From Panonychus citri (Eukaryota > Arthropoda > Arachnida > Trombidiformes > Tetranychidae), in the NCBI RefSeq assembly GCF_014898815.1, contig NW_026515544.1, forward strand, positions 496,001 to 560,000: a stretch of DNA of 64,000 nt. The letters are read 5' to 3'. The notes under the pieces are model-generated. The model was not told the DNA's origin and made no database searches. It saw only the letters and a program-made list of their open reading frames with translations. Positions within the stretch are counted from its first letter, which is position 1. Every line of letters starts with the position of its first letter. The translations under genes and the position numbers were made by a program. Positions 10,745 to 29,056 of the stretch are shown one piece after another.

Positions 10745-13522
10745 GTACAATTAGTGGTTGATGAAACATGGTTCCAATTGGGACAAATGGCTTAATTGTA
10801 CATTTTCATTATCAGTAACGTTATTGTTCAATTTACGTGTTGATTACAATTAAAACTCTCCATTTGTAACCGGAAGACTTTCAATTGCAATTTAAGGAAA
10901 AAACTAAGAGATTAAAAACTGTCTGCAAATGGTTACAATTAAGATGATTAACTTTTTTTGCATTAAAATGGTGATTTTCGATGTGAATCGCAGATTGAAT
11001 TGTAGATTTGATTGTAAATTTGTTCCAATCAACATTAGATTAAGTCTAATCTGTAATAACTTGGATAACTGAGCTTTCAGGGTTTTCATGATTTACTGTA
11101 AATACAGTAAGTTGTCAGAATGAATCAATTAGATAAGTTATCATATTAAACTAACTAACTAATTAACAGATTAAAATGACACCCCTTGATAACAATTAGT
11201 TGATTTTATCGAATAATGAAATTCTGAAAAAATGAACTAGACTCACCTTAAATATTGATTCACTGATTGTTATTATTATTTAACGAAGAGGTGATTTATT
11301 TGTAGCTTATGCTGAATAATTGATGATGATTAAAATTGAGATAATTTCATTATCCAAAAATTAATTCCAATCATAACAATGATTATAAAGTGTCCATGAA
11401 TGTTGACAATTTTTATGGTGAAAACTTTTTGATGGTTTTAGTTGATTGTTTTCAATAACTAATCAATATTACAAGTTCTATGGAAAAAGTAATTTAATTA
11501 TTGATAAAGAGTGACAATTTTTATCATAATCAACTGATCAACATGAGTAAAAGATACAACAGATTGTTGATGTTACCTGAACAATGAAGAAAAACATTCA
11601 AGTGAGTAACTTGTTGTTGTTCTTGTTGTTAGTTTGTAGTCTCACTAACTGACACCAGAAAACAACCAGTTTGTTTCTTGAATAAACCCAAAAGAAAATG
11701 GGTGAATGGATGATAAGAAAGAGAAAGGAAGAAGATGAAAGAAAGAGGATGATAAACGTAAGTAGTAATCGTGAGTAAGTTTTGTAAGAAGCGCCAATTG
11801 TTTGATCAGTCGATTGATAATCGAGTATTTTAATCATCTCTCTGTGTTTTAAAGGCAAATATTTAATTACTATTTGTTATCCGATTGAAATAAAATATTA
11901 GTTTAATCTAATTGATTTTTAAACAGATATTGGCCATAAATTAGCACTTGATCAAAGTTAATCAACATTTAACTCTGGTGATTTATTATCTACCAGTGAT
12001 AATTGTAGTAGATGAAATCTAGCAAGTGAAAACAATATTGTTAATGTTAAGCATATAAATTTTATTGTTACAATTAAGCTTTTCTATACAATCATGATTT
12101 TGAAGTACTTTTTGTTGTCTATGGTGTTATTTAAAAATGAGATTAGTGCTGAAAGATGAAGATGATTTTTGGAAATGATATTGGCCAATGTACAGACAAT
12201 CAAGTTTCGTTAATTCATCTGTTGGTGTATTCTTGTTAATCCTGTTAAGTAACAGGAGAGTTAATTGCTTCGATTTGTTGATTAATAATATCGATACTTT
12301 TTGATACAATCATTGCCAAGATCCACAACGATAACATGATAATTGTTGCAAGATCACTTTTTCTTTTAAGTACCATCACATTTGTCAACAACTCGAACCG
12401 CAATTTCAGTTCCGTCAGGGAGATAACTTAGTTCTGCAGTGACAGGATCACCACCATACTTTTGACGAGATCCAGCATAATCGTAAGTGAGTATGTTCAC
12501 AACTGACCTTAACTTGGCGAAACATTTATCGATATTTGCCTCACAGAGGGGTGGAAATGTGCTGCTTGAACGAACTGTTCCAAAGTTACAAATTGCTGTC
12601 TGAATAGATTGAAGGGTAGAATCGACTGGATGCTCATAGCGAATGAAACAGTTTTCTCTTGGTTCAAGGAGAACATTAATTTTATCAATCTTCTCATGAA
12701 GTTCCTCAATTTTTCGAGTTATATGGCGAAGTTCAACTCGCTGTTCATAATTCTCACAGTCGGTGACAATCTCTGACTTTCCTTCTTCAATAAGCTTCAT
12801 CTGGTTCATAAGAATATTAAGTTTATCCTCCTTCATCTTGTTTGCGACCGAAAGAACCTCTTGACATCGTTTATTTACCAGATCCATCATGTCTTTAAAG
12901 GTTTGTTTGATAATCGAAGCAGTTTCTCCGGCATTCTGTTCAAGCATAAGTATCTCTTTAGTTACATTCTTATGGGCTTCATTATATTTGGCAATGCATT
13001 GTTGTCCTTTGTACATCAATATCTCTGACAGGCGTTTGATTGCGACTGCGAAAGGTATAACCTAAGTATTAATAAAAAGAAGGAAAAATTAGAACCTATG
13101 AATAAACGAATTGGAAAGGAAATGGATTGAAAAACTTACGGTATGTTTACAATTAATCGTTGAATGAGATGAACCATCATCACAAAGTAAACAGAAAACT
13201 TTGTCACATGTTTCACAGAATAAAAGCTCTTGGGTGACATGGCGGATGCATTTGGGAATGACATCTCTTCGTTGACGACTAACAAGATCAAGCAGCTGAT
13301 TAACCATAAAGGAAGGAGGAAAATTAATAGAACCCTCTCCTTGTGGTAAATGTATCAGCTCACGACAAATGGGACACCTAAAGCTCCATTCTCGGGAACT
13401 CCAGGTTGATTGCAAATTGATTCCAAGCACAATTTACATAAAGTGTGACTACATGTTAGCAATTTAGGGGCATGTTGACCACTATCATAAGTATTCAGAC
13501 AAGTTCCACAAGTCAAAAATCC
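10745..13522. repeat. Segmental duplication, copy A
   Basis: This block is nearly identical to 23501-26454 in the same orientation. Homology opens at TACAATTAGTGG and ends at AAAAATCC, where a transposase relic begins. In the exon-bearing part (12371-13522 against 25302-26454) I noticed only about three substitutions and one single-base deletion. Copy A lacks 875 bp that copy B has, at the junction TAAG (12367-12370), which removes the NHL half of the gene. It keeps 702 bp (between ATTAG at 11195 and ATTAG at 11897) that copy B lacks. The duplication therefore predates both deletions and looks recent. Confidence 0.93.
12366..13522 (-). pseudogene. Broken RING/B-box/NHL gene copy
   Basis: A defective copy of the gene at 24331-26517. 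The second exon (12366-13061) still encodes the coiled coil and the first part of the filamin-like repeat. It stops at CDGT because an 875-bp deletion has removed the rest of that repeat and all NHL repeats. The first exon (from 13140) keeps the splice donor, the B-box and most of the RING. It has lost one G in the run near 13381 (CCTAAAGCT against CCTAAAGGCT), which shifts the frame inside the RING, and it is cut at 13522 before the start codon. Three independent lesions (no start, frameshift, lost 3' half) make a working protein unlikely. A shorter transcript from the intact exon 2 frame is conceivable. Confidence 0.9.
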
Positions 13523-14049
13523 GAAACTGTTACAGGAGAATTTTATAAGCAGATATTGCTAAGACGATTTTACCCATGGTTAACTCGAGTAACAATCCCA
13601 ACTGATTCATACAGGGTGGTACTACTCCATATCGAACACACGAAATGTTTGAAAGCCTTGCCATCAAGTTTGAAAGCCGTGTTATTGGTCTTGGATACCA
13701 AGCTTTTCAAGGGGACAGAATAGAATGACCTGGTTATAGCCAAGACTTAAACCCATGTAACTTTTTTATGGGGATATTTAAAAGATAGAGTATGCCAGAG
13801 AAATCCAAAAGACCTAAATCAACCCGAATCAGCCATTAAAAATGAAGTTGCAAACAGCGACGATGAGATGCTAAATCGTGTTTACATAGGATTCCTTCGT
13901 CGCCTGGAGGCATGTTACCTATCAGGTGGAGGGCACTTTGAAAATAATTTTGAAGTGTCTTCTTCAATTTAAGACATAAAAAACGAATTTCTGTCAAGTA
14001 ATTACGAAAATATAACGTTTAAAAAAACAAGGTATTATTGGTCACCCAG
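13523..14049 (+). mobile_element. Decayed Tc1/mariner-superfamily transposase, 3' end
   Basis: Reading several frames together gives the C-terminal half of a DDE transposase. A segment around 13523-13640 is followed by a block reading FESRVIGLGYQAFQG, then the family hallmark QDLNPCNFF, then LWGYLKDRV and a conserved tail ending SGGGHFENNF near 13950. At least two frameshifts (about 13640-13690 and about 13762) and one stop, TGA where W is expected before PGYS, interrupt it. The right end reads ggtcacccag and is followed by TA at 14050-14051, as expected for the outer end of a Tc1/mariner inverted repeat. No matching left end exists, because the element is cut where it meets the broken RING gene. 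It is dead. Confidence 0.82.
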
Positions 14050-14742
14050 TATTACTGCGGATTTAAACATCAATTTGATTCAATTTATCTTTAATCAATC
14101 GGATTAATTAGTTTATTTATAATGATTTATGGTTAAATTGATTCGGTTTAACTGCAACATTAAACTACAAATCAAAAGTTAATCAACTGTGATTTACAAA
14201 ACTCATCCTAAATAATTTCCTTGATGATTGTCAAATAAGCAAATTATGAGGATCATCATGATTAAAGTTTAAACAATCAACTAACGATAATCAGTCAACT
14301 GAAATCAACAATTTATTTGATCCAGTAAATTAAATGTAATTCATGAGACGGAAAATATTATTAGCTGATTGTTATTAGATTTAAATAAGTGTTGATATTG
14401 TTGATTGCGCTTCTAAATAAAACTTTTATTGTCATTGTTTTTTTTTCATATTATATTTTGTTGTTTGTAAAAATAATGGTTAATTAATTGTGCCTTGGGC
14501 TATTATTTAAAGTAATCAATAGATGAAAACAAAGCAATAATAATACAATTGATTGATTGTTTTTTTTTGATTTTCATGTTATGATATTTTTTTTAGTGCA
14601 TTTTTGTCTCGTTTGAAAGCTCATGTTGTATTATTTCAAGAATCAACTGGTTGATTAATTGATAAAATAATTGGAAATATTCACAGTCAACTTAGATGAT
14701 TGCTAATTGTTAATTGATTATTTCGAATTGATTTTTGGTTAA
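14050..14742. other. Intergenic; myosin VI 3' region
   Basis: No coding sequence is seen. On the minus strand this is the 3' untranslated region and downstream flank of myosin VI. A candidate AATAAA poly(A) signal (TTTATT on the plus strand, 14425-14430) lies about 310 bp past the stop codon. Confidence 0.5.
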
Positions 14743-20441
<5,699 letters not shown>

Positions 20442-22008
20442 GTCTTTGGTGATTGTCAACTGAATTCAAGCAATGAAAATATTGAAATAAGAAGAAGGAA
20501 AAAAGAAAGAAACAAAAAATTGAGTTGATCAGTTGATTGGTCAATTATAATCACTAATTAAGTTAATTGTTCAGGTAAACAAAGTGACACAAGAAACGTG
20601 ATGTATCCGTTTTCAGTGTTTTTTTTTGTTGGTTTTCCGGTTCAATGAAAATGTTTCAAGTTTGTCAACAGTTAACTGATAAATTATGCTGATTAATCCA
20701 AGTTAACAATGTGTTAATTGTTGAAACTTTTATTAATGATTATTTCATCATCACTTGTTGATTGTTTATAAGGTTATCAGGTTGAAAATTGATCAATCTC
20801 CATGAGTGTTGATGGTGACAAAAGTTTTCAGGTTCAAATGATAATCACAAAGTGTTACTTGTTGATAACAAATGATATAAATCAAAATACAATTGGTTGA
20901 TTTAAGTAATTAATTTAAATCCACATATTCACTTATTACCAAAGTGACAATTAAATTGTAATTCCAGGTCAAGTGTATTATTGGTAAGAAATTGAATAAA
21001 GTTTCCAACAAAGAGTAAATATAATTGTGTTGGATAGACAAACGAATACGATTTAATATTGAACAAATAACGTTAACGATTACAAGTTAATTTTATTTGT
21101 AATTGAAGTAAATGTATTGTGTCAATAAAGAGCAAGAAATTGGTTACTCATTGATTCAATCAATTTGACTGTCAATCAATCCAATTAGTCAATTTAATCA
21201 ATGTTAACAACAATGGTTAACTTTTTTGATGAACAACAGAATCACAATCTATTATTACACTTTAATGGCTCAAGATGAATTGAGAGTTGATCAAGATCCA
21301 GGAAAACACAATTAATTGTCCTTCCACTGGTTTGGATATCAAGGTGAAGCCAAAATGATGATTGTTTGAAACAAGACACTAATTGTAATTGTCTAATTAA
21401 ATGAATCAGTATAAATACAATCCAATGGTAAAAGGAGATGTGTATGTTTAAACAGCCGTTTACCTGGGAAACACACCGATGATGATGATGATGATTAAAT
21501 TGATGGATTAGTGAAAAAGATTTAGACTTACCTAATGTTTGATGTTTTTTTTAATCTCCTCTTAATGTGTTGCTGCTTGTGTACACTGATCTTGACGATC
21601 GAGTGACATTTACCGATCCAAATGAATTAGGAACTTGAATTGATGATGATGATAATCCGATTGTTATCAAAGAAGAAGAAGAAGAAGAAGAGTAAAGGTA
21701 ACAAAAAAGAGAAAAGTTAATGAAGAATGATAAGCAATTTAAAGAGAAAAAAATAAAAAAATAAAATGAATCGTTGATTTTAAGATTTTGTGTTGTTATT
21801 ATGGTTATTTTAACGCCCGATTTCTGGATACACAACCTTATGAACTTTCAGCATTGAGTTTACATGACAAACTGAGGGAGAGGAAAAAAAGTTAAACAAG
21901 AGAGAGAAGCGAGAATTGGAGGGAGCGGGAGGAGGTTAGTTGAGGGAGGAAAATAAAAGAGGAAGAAATTCAAAAGAGATGATCAACAGTCTTGAACGGA
22001 AGATGAAG

Positions 22009-22064
<56 letters not shown>

Positions 22065-23500
22065 TAGGGAATAGAAAGAAGGTGTGATGTAGAGAGAAAA
22101 TCGAAAAGGCGATTGTTACGGTTGCATCGGCAGAGAAAAAAGTTACCTGAGTTCCGAATGAGTTATCATGGAGACCAGTTGATGATCTTCCATCCTCTTC
22201 TCTTTCTTTATTCCATATTCGTTCTCAATTTTGTATTAATTTCCAATAGATTATTGACAATTTAACTTTTATTCGACTAATCATCAACCAAATCATCAAA
22301 TTTCTTCGTTGTTTTTTTACCCGATTCTCATTTTCACCTTGATCAACATCATCCTAATAATACTCTTAATGGTAAGAGATAGACAATCACCCTTATCCAA
22401 CAACAATAACAACCATCATCATTATCATCATATAATAATCATGTATAATTTTTTATCTTCATGACTTTTCAATTCCATTCTAACAATTTTCATCCTAACC
22501 ATTGATTGACCTCTTCCAAGGTAAAGGTAATTCACCTTTTTCCGTTCAAATTCAGACAATAATCAACCAATTGAAATGGATTAACACACAGACAGAACCA
22601 CAATTAGTAAATAATAACAGTATTTTTACTTATCCTAAAAGGAAATGATAATTTTTTTAATTTTCCGTTTCTCCAACATTTCAACCAAATCGATAGAATC
22701 TTTGTTTTAATCATCTGATTGTCTAATTGACTTGATTAATTACGATTAACCAACGATAACATTTTAATAATCTAACCTTTTAACTCTGAGCTCTCCCACA
22801 CACCAGGTAATGCTAATTAGAAATGATGGTTAATTTAATCAACAGAAATTAGGTAAGTAAAAAAAAGAACAACAAAAGTGTAACCGCCTCAGGGCAAATT
22901 CATCAACTCTTTCTTTCTTTTCTCTTACTTTACTTATCATCTCTGTCTCTCTTCATCTTCTTCAGTCTAACGATCACAATTTAGTTAGTAACAAACTGAT
23001 CTTCTTTTCATCATCTTCTTCCTTCATCATCAACAAACATTGACAATCAACTTATGAGAAAACTTTTCATGGATTGTTGATTGTTGTAACGGCTTCTTGA
23101 TTAACTTACAATCAGTGCTCATCATCTTCATCATCATTATCATCAATGTCTCTTTTTTTCCTTTTCCTTAATCTACAGATTAACAGGGTTAAGGTTATCT
23201 CTTAATCTTGATTATGGTTTACAACTTGTAATTCATTTTGTTTTGCCCTTTAAATTGTTACAATTCAATCATCTTCATCCCTCATTTGACAATTTAACCT
23301 TAATCACTCAATCAAATATCATATTTGAATCTCTATGGACATTTTTTAATTCATCTCCTTAAAATGATTTGTTGGTTATTCATCGTAGCTTGGTGACTTT
23401 CCTTGTATCAAGAGTTAATTGTCAGTTATACTTCAGAATACTTGACAATCAGATTATTCTGATAAAGAAGCCAAACAATTAGACTTAATTTTTGTTATCA
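20442..23500. other. Upstream region of myosin VI with candidate non-coding exons
   Basis: No coding sequence is seen. An acceptor (minus strand, ...GAATTCAG) lies at about 20461, just upstream of the start codon, so the 5' untranslated region is probably spliced. Good minus-strand donors that could end a leader exon read CATTAG/GTAAGT (about 21534) and CTCAG/GTAACT (about 22146). The interval also holds a long AG tract (22013-22061), a GAA triplet run (21669-21691) and AT-rich DNA with no other recognisable feature. Confidence 0.5.
22013..22061. repeat. (AG)n microsatellite, about 24 units
   Basis: An uninterrupted AG run of about 49 bp, the longest simple repeat in the window. It lies about 1.6 kb upstream of the myosin VI start codon, next to a candidate leader-exon donor. 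It could be polymorphic in length. Confidence 0.93.
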
Positions 23501-26454
23501 TACAATTAGTGGTTGATGAAACATGGTTCCAATTGGGACAAATGGCTTAATTGTACATTTTCATTATCAGTAACGTTATTGTTCAATTTACGTGTTGATT
23601 ACAATTAAAACTCTCCATTTGTAACCGGAAGACTTTCAATTGCAATTTAAGGAAAAAACTAAGAGATTGAAAACTGTCTGCAAATGGTTACAATTAAGAT
23701 GATTAACTTTTTTACATTAAATTGGTGATTTTCGATGTGAATCGCAGATTGAATTGTAGATTTGATTATAAATTTGTTCCAATCAACATTAGATTAAGTC
23801 TAATCTGTAATAACTTGGATAACTGAGCTTTCAGGGTTGTCATGATTTACTGTAAATACAGTAAGTTGTCAGAATGAATCAATTAGATAAGTTATCATAT
23901 TAAACTAACTAATTAACAGATTAAAATGAACACCCCTTGATAAAAATTAGTTTAATCTAATTGATTTTTAAACAGATATTGGCCATAAATTAGCACTTGA
24001 TCAAAGTTAATCAACATTTAACTCTGGTGATTTATTATCTACCAGTGATAATTGTGGTAGATGAAATCTAGCAACTGAAAACAATATTGTTAATGTTAAG
24101 CATATAAATTTTATTGTTACAATTAAGCTTTTCTATACAATCATGATTTTGAAGTACTTTTTGTTGTCTATGGTGTTATTTAAAAATGAGATTAGTGCTG
24201 AAAGATGAAGATGATTTTTGGAAATGATATTGGCCAATGTACAGACAATCAAGTTTCGTTAATTCATCTGTTGGTGTATTCTTGTTAATCCTGTTAAATA
24301 ACAGGAGAGTTAATTGCTTCGATTTGTTGATTAATAATATCGATACTTTTTGATACAATCATTGCCAAGATCCACAACGATAACATGATAATCGTCAGTT
24401 GTTGCAAGATCACTTGCTCTTTTAAGTTTAGCGTCCACACTATCGATTGTAAATTTTAATTGGCCTGAATAGTAATCAAATATTTGCACGTAAACCTTTC
24501 CTCTCTCAGATTTCGTGGCCAAGAGTTGACCTTTCTTATCGTAGCAAAGTCCACCGTAAGAGTCCCCTTTGAGACAGGAATCAGTGACGATTTCACGAAT
24601 CAATGTTGAACCATCGCTGGTGAAAATCCTTATCCTTGAATCTGCTACAACTATTTCATCATCTGGTCCAACCGTAACAGCTCCAATGACACCGAAACTC
24701 GTCTTGGTAGATCCAAGGATTGACGATGAATTTTTGATTTCATGTTGACTCAAAGCTAATCGTCGACGTATTTTACCACAAGGATGAAATACAAATATTG
24801 TTTGGGCTCCGTTATCGGCAACAATAATCTCTCGTTTACTATTTACACATAAGTGAGTTGGCTCACGGAGTTCACGGTGACTAAAATAGCGTAAAACTTT
24901 GCCATTCTCATTAATTTCACTAATCGTCTTAGAAGCCCAGTTGCTGATCAAGATGGTATTCAGTCCCGGAACAAGCGCCATGCCCGTAACTGCACGATCC
25001 AAGCCCTCAATGTGAGATACAAAGGTGAAGGGTGAATTGTTGCAATCATTTTGAGATAAAATTTTAAGTCTACTGTTGCCCGTATCAAGAACGTAGATTT
25101 GATTGTCAATTTCACTTATGGAGATTGCAACTGGCTGAAGGAAACTGTGCTGATCACTTCCTCGAGCTCCATAAATGCAGACAGGATTGATCTGTGAAAC
25201 TGCTTCAAACTCCAGTGGATAAGTTTTGATTGGACGTCCGAAAATCGAAGCAAGGAAAGAATATTTTCCACTTTTTGGAGCAATGAAATGAGCCTCGTAA
25301 GTACCATCACATTTGTCAACAACTCGAACCGCAATTTCAGTTCCGTCAGGGAGATAACTTAGTTCTGCAGTGACAGGATCACCACCATACTTTTGACGAG
25401 ATCCAGCATAATCGTAAGTGAGTATGTTCACAACTGACCTTAACTTGGCGAAACATTTATCGATATTTGCCTCACAGAGGGGTGGAAATGTGCTGCTTGA
25501 ACGAACTGTTCCAAAGTTACAAATTGCTGTCTGAATAGATTGAAGGGTAGAATCGACTGGATGCTCATAGCGAATGAAACAGTTTTCTCTTGGTTCAAGG
25601 AGAACATTAATTTTATCAATCTTCTCATGAAGTTCCTCAATTTTTCGAGTTATATGGCGAAGTTCAACTCGCTGTTCATAATTCTCACAGTCGGTGACAA
25701 TCTCGGACTTTCCTTCTTCAATAAGCTTCATCTGGTTCATAAGAATATTAAGTTTATCCTCCTTCATCTTGTTTGCGACCGAAAGAACCTCTTGACATCG
25801 TTTATTTACCAGATCCATCATGTCTTTAAAGGTTTGTTTGATAATCGAAGCAGTTTCTCCGGCATTCTGCTCAAGCATAAGTATCTCTTTAGTTACATTC
25901 TTATGGGCTTCATTATATTTGGCAATGCATTGTTGTCCTTTGTACATCAATATCTCTGACAGGCGTTTGATTGCGACTGCGAAAGGTATAACCTAAGTAT
26001 TAATAAAAAGAAGGAAAAATTAGAACCTATGAATAAACTAATTGGAAAGGAAATGGATTGAAAAACTTACGGTATGTTTACAATTAATCGTTGAATGAGA
26101 TGAACCATCATCACAAAGTAAACAGAAAACTTTGTCACATGTTTCACAGAATAAAAGCTCTTGGGTGACATGGCGGATGCATTTGGGAATGACATCTCTT
26201 CGTTGACGACTAACAAGATCAAGCAGCTGATTAACCATAAAGGAAGGAGGAAAATTAATAGAACCCTCTCCTTGTGGTAAATGTATCAGCTCACGACAAA
26301 TGGGACACCTAAAGGCTCCATTCTCGGGAACTCCAGGTTGATTGCAAATTGATTCCAAGCACAATTTACATAAAGTGTGACTACATGTTAGCAATTTAGG
26401 GGCATGTTGACCACTATCATAAGTATTCAGACAAGTTCCACAAGTCAAAAATCC
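23501..26454. repeat. Segmental duplication, copy B (contains the complete gene)
   Basis: The partner of 10745-13522 in the same orientation. Copy B carries the complete RING/B-box/NHL gene. In the gene's 3' flank it lacks a 702-bp segment present in copy A: the sequence jumps from CCTTGATAAAA to ATTAGTTTAATC around 23947. The flanks on both sides differ from copy A, so these limits are the real ends of the duplicated segment. Confidence 0.93.
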
Positions 26455-26517
26455 TTCGGTAAAATCCTCATAGTCGATTGAAACAGTTTCAACAAGAGTT
26501 GATGGGGTTGTCATCAT
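24331..26517 (-). CDS. RING / B-box / filamin / NHL-repeat protein (TRIM-NHL, nhl-1-like)
   Basis: Two exons, 26071-26517 and 24331-25992, encode 702 residues with a GT-AG intron inside the B-box. In order: a RING finger with Cys26, Cys29, Cys45, His47, Cys50, Cys53, Cys71 and Cys74; a B-box with Cys113, His115, Cys124, Cys127, Cys132, Cys135, His141 and His148; a coiled coil starting at VIPFAVAIKRLSEIL (about 150-290); a filamin-like repeat (about 313-415); and an NHL beta-propeller to the end (repeats such as ISEIDNQIYVLDTGNSRLK and REIIVADNGAQTIFVF). The architecture is that of TRIM-NHL E3 ubiquitin ligases. The VIPFAVAIKR stretch recalls the nematode NHL-1 / insect homologues, but I do not assign an ortholog. 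A candidate AATAAA lies downstream (TTTATT at 24110-24115). A defective copy lies at 12366-13522. Confidence 0.9.
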
Positions 26518-26592
26518 TTGGAGGCTTGAACAAGTCTCCGTTTATTGATTGTTTTTTGATTCCTCCAAATTAATTTGTTACCAGAAACAAAC
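26518..26592 (-). other. 5' untranslated exon end of the TRIM-NHL gene (acceptor at 26593)
   Basis: On the minus strand a splice acceptor (TTTTTTAG) ends at 26593, 75 bp upstream of the ATG. The leader of this gene is therefore probably spliced, with a further exon upstream. Confidence 0.45.
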
Positions 26593-29056
26593 CTAAAAAA
26601 TACGAAAGAAAAAGTAAAAAAGAAACAATAATTAATCAAAAAGTACAAAAAAGTACAAAAAAAAGGTTCCATGTAATATGTTCAAGTGATTAATTTTAAT
26701 CTTTTGCAAATTGATTATGCAAATGAGAAACTTGATCAATTGCTAATAAGGTAGGTGGTAAATTGGTTTTCACTTTTCTTCGTTTAATTTGATTAATTGC
26801 TTTCAGTTTTCTTGCAATGTCACATTTACAACACTCCTTGATTTGTACTGCAAGAAACCACCCAAATGTATTTTCCGTTGATTAACGGATGAGAGTGGAT
26901 ACCAAATCGGAAGTGATTCCAGTTATGTTAAATTGTGATAAATTACAATAACCCTAGTTAATGGTCGATAAATAAAATCTTCGAATAAGAAAGTTTTCAT
27001 GTTAATTGTGTATACTCAAGATCTGATAATCAGATTATGATGATCACTTGTGAGATTAATTGTTTAGATTGTGATAAACTCTCAGCTTATAATTAGTAAC
27101 AAAAGGATTGAAAAGTTAATCACTTGAAAATTAACAATCTTTTTGTTTGTTTTTGTTAAAATCATTTGTTTTTTGTTTCTATTACATGTAAATTTTACCA
27201 TGATTTAGGTTGAACAATTTAAGTTTCAAGATGATGACTTTTAGAAAGAGATGATAATTTAACAACTGTTTATAATTAGATCTTACTAATTAATGATCGT
27301 CTAAATTTAGATGATTAAAAATATTGCGAATCATGAATTTCTAAAATTCTGATCAAGCTTCCAGGCTTTTTATCGCAATAACATGGCACTTTCATTATTT
27401 AAATGAAAAAGATTTTCCATTTATTTTTGTGGTGGCGACTCCTTCATACTGTTGACAGAATTAAAGATTAAGCTTGAATGATCAATATGGCGATTAGCAA
27501 ACACCAAGCAATAAATATTAAATGAGAAATCTACAAAGCTCAGTGTCTGATATCTCATAGAAGAAAATTGAATATAAATTTAAATAAACTAATAGCTGAT
27601 AAATGGCCGATGAACTGAGAAACAATTGAAGTAAAAAATTGTTAAGATTAACAAAAAACATCAAATTTTATGAGCGATGTGTTTAAAATGTAGGGCAACT
27701 TGTTATCCATTCTTAAAGGGATAGTTTTTGTTTTATAAGATTATGTTTGCCTTAGATTATGGCCCAAACAATACAGGATAACAAATCACTCATTATCCAA
27801 ATCTGGGTAACACAATTAAGTCAACATATACAAAGGATATGGTTACAACAAAAGACAAGAGAGAGAGAGAAAGAAAAAAAAACAAGTTATATCCAAGACT
27901 CACCTTGTATACATACAGGAAAGAAAAACAAATTAGGCTTCAAGAGTAAACAGACAGAGAAAAGGAACAAAAAAAACTTTTAATTGATTCCTTTGTTTTG
28001 GTTTCTTAATTGGTGATTAATGAGAATGTTACTGATAACCAATAATTGTATTGATGACAATTGAAGAGCCAAAAGAATGAGAGAAATAAAAATTGTTACT
28101 TTTACAAGAATGAAAATCAATAAATGTCCATAAAGTTGAAATGGTTCTTGTAATAATCTGGTGTTGTTGTTGTTGTTGGTGAAAAATAATCTCAATGTTG
28201 TCCAGTAAATTGCAAGTAAACTGTTTCTTTTACTTTTAATTGATTCACTGAAATTACACAATTTTTAATAAAATCACTTGATAAACATGACACACAAAAT
28301 TATAAACAAAACTGTAGGTGATTAATGATTAGTGATTACTGTTAACTTCAACCAGTTTTGTTTTAGTAACCAGGTGAGCTCAACTTCCTATACAATCTGA
28401 TGGTAATTTAGTTCCAAGCTCGACCAACAGAGGGCAGTTCGTTTCACGACTAAAAATATCAATCTAACAATTAGTTAATTATAAAGACTAATTAATATTC
28501 ATACGGTTAGTCAACATTTAATATTTTGCTAATATTTTGAAATTAAATTAAATTACTCAATCAGTTTCTGGTTTCAGTTCGAAAGGTTAATTGGTTAATC
28601 ATGTAAATTTAATTAGTAGAAATTTTAATCTTGTAAGTTAATCAGTTTTTTTTGTTTGTTTGTTTCGAGTTTTAAACTTTCGATTGGGTTGATTAACAAA
28701 TTCAATTATTGTGAAGATTAAATTTTGATCTTTTTAATTTGTTTTTATTTATTTTTCGTCTGGTGATGATAGTTGACTATTATAACAGGTTGATTGAGAT
28801 GGAAAAGTTATTCTTATTGTGTTACAAGATTAACAGTTGATTTAGTTTATAATATTAATAGTTGGAGAGACTGTATTATGAGAGAAAGTAAATTTACAAA
28901 TGTCTAGAAAATTTAATCCAGGAAAATATTTATCACAGCGAATGGATCAAGTTAAGTCAATTGATTGGTTTTATGGATTTAGTAAACTAATGGCACAATT
29001 GGCAGAAAATCTCAGTCAAAGTGTTAATTGGACAATAATAACACTGAACTGTCTAT
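26593..29056. other. Intergenic, no gene recognised
   Basis: AT-rich sequence between the TRIM-NHL and Twinkle genes, both on the minus strand. Open frames here are short and lack family features. The longest, at 27980-28261 minus, is hydrophobic with an Asn run from GTT repeats and is probably chance. A sequence resembling a CTCF core (ccaacagagggcag, 28424-28437) is the only GC-richer motif. The right part should hold the Twinkle 3' untranslated region. Confidence 0.45.

Noticed and set aside
11598..11858. An 86-codon minus-strand frame in the 702-bp segment unique to copy A
   Set aside because: Low-complexity, hydrophobic and without any recognisable motif; no evidence that the segment carries a gene.
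27980..28261. A 93-residue hydrophobic minus-strand open frame
   Set aside because: It contains an Asn run from GTT repeats, no recognisable family and no supporting context; probably chance.
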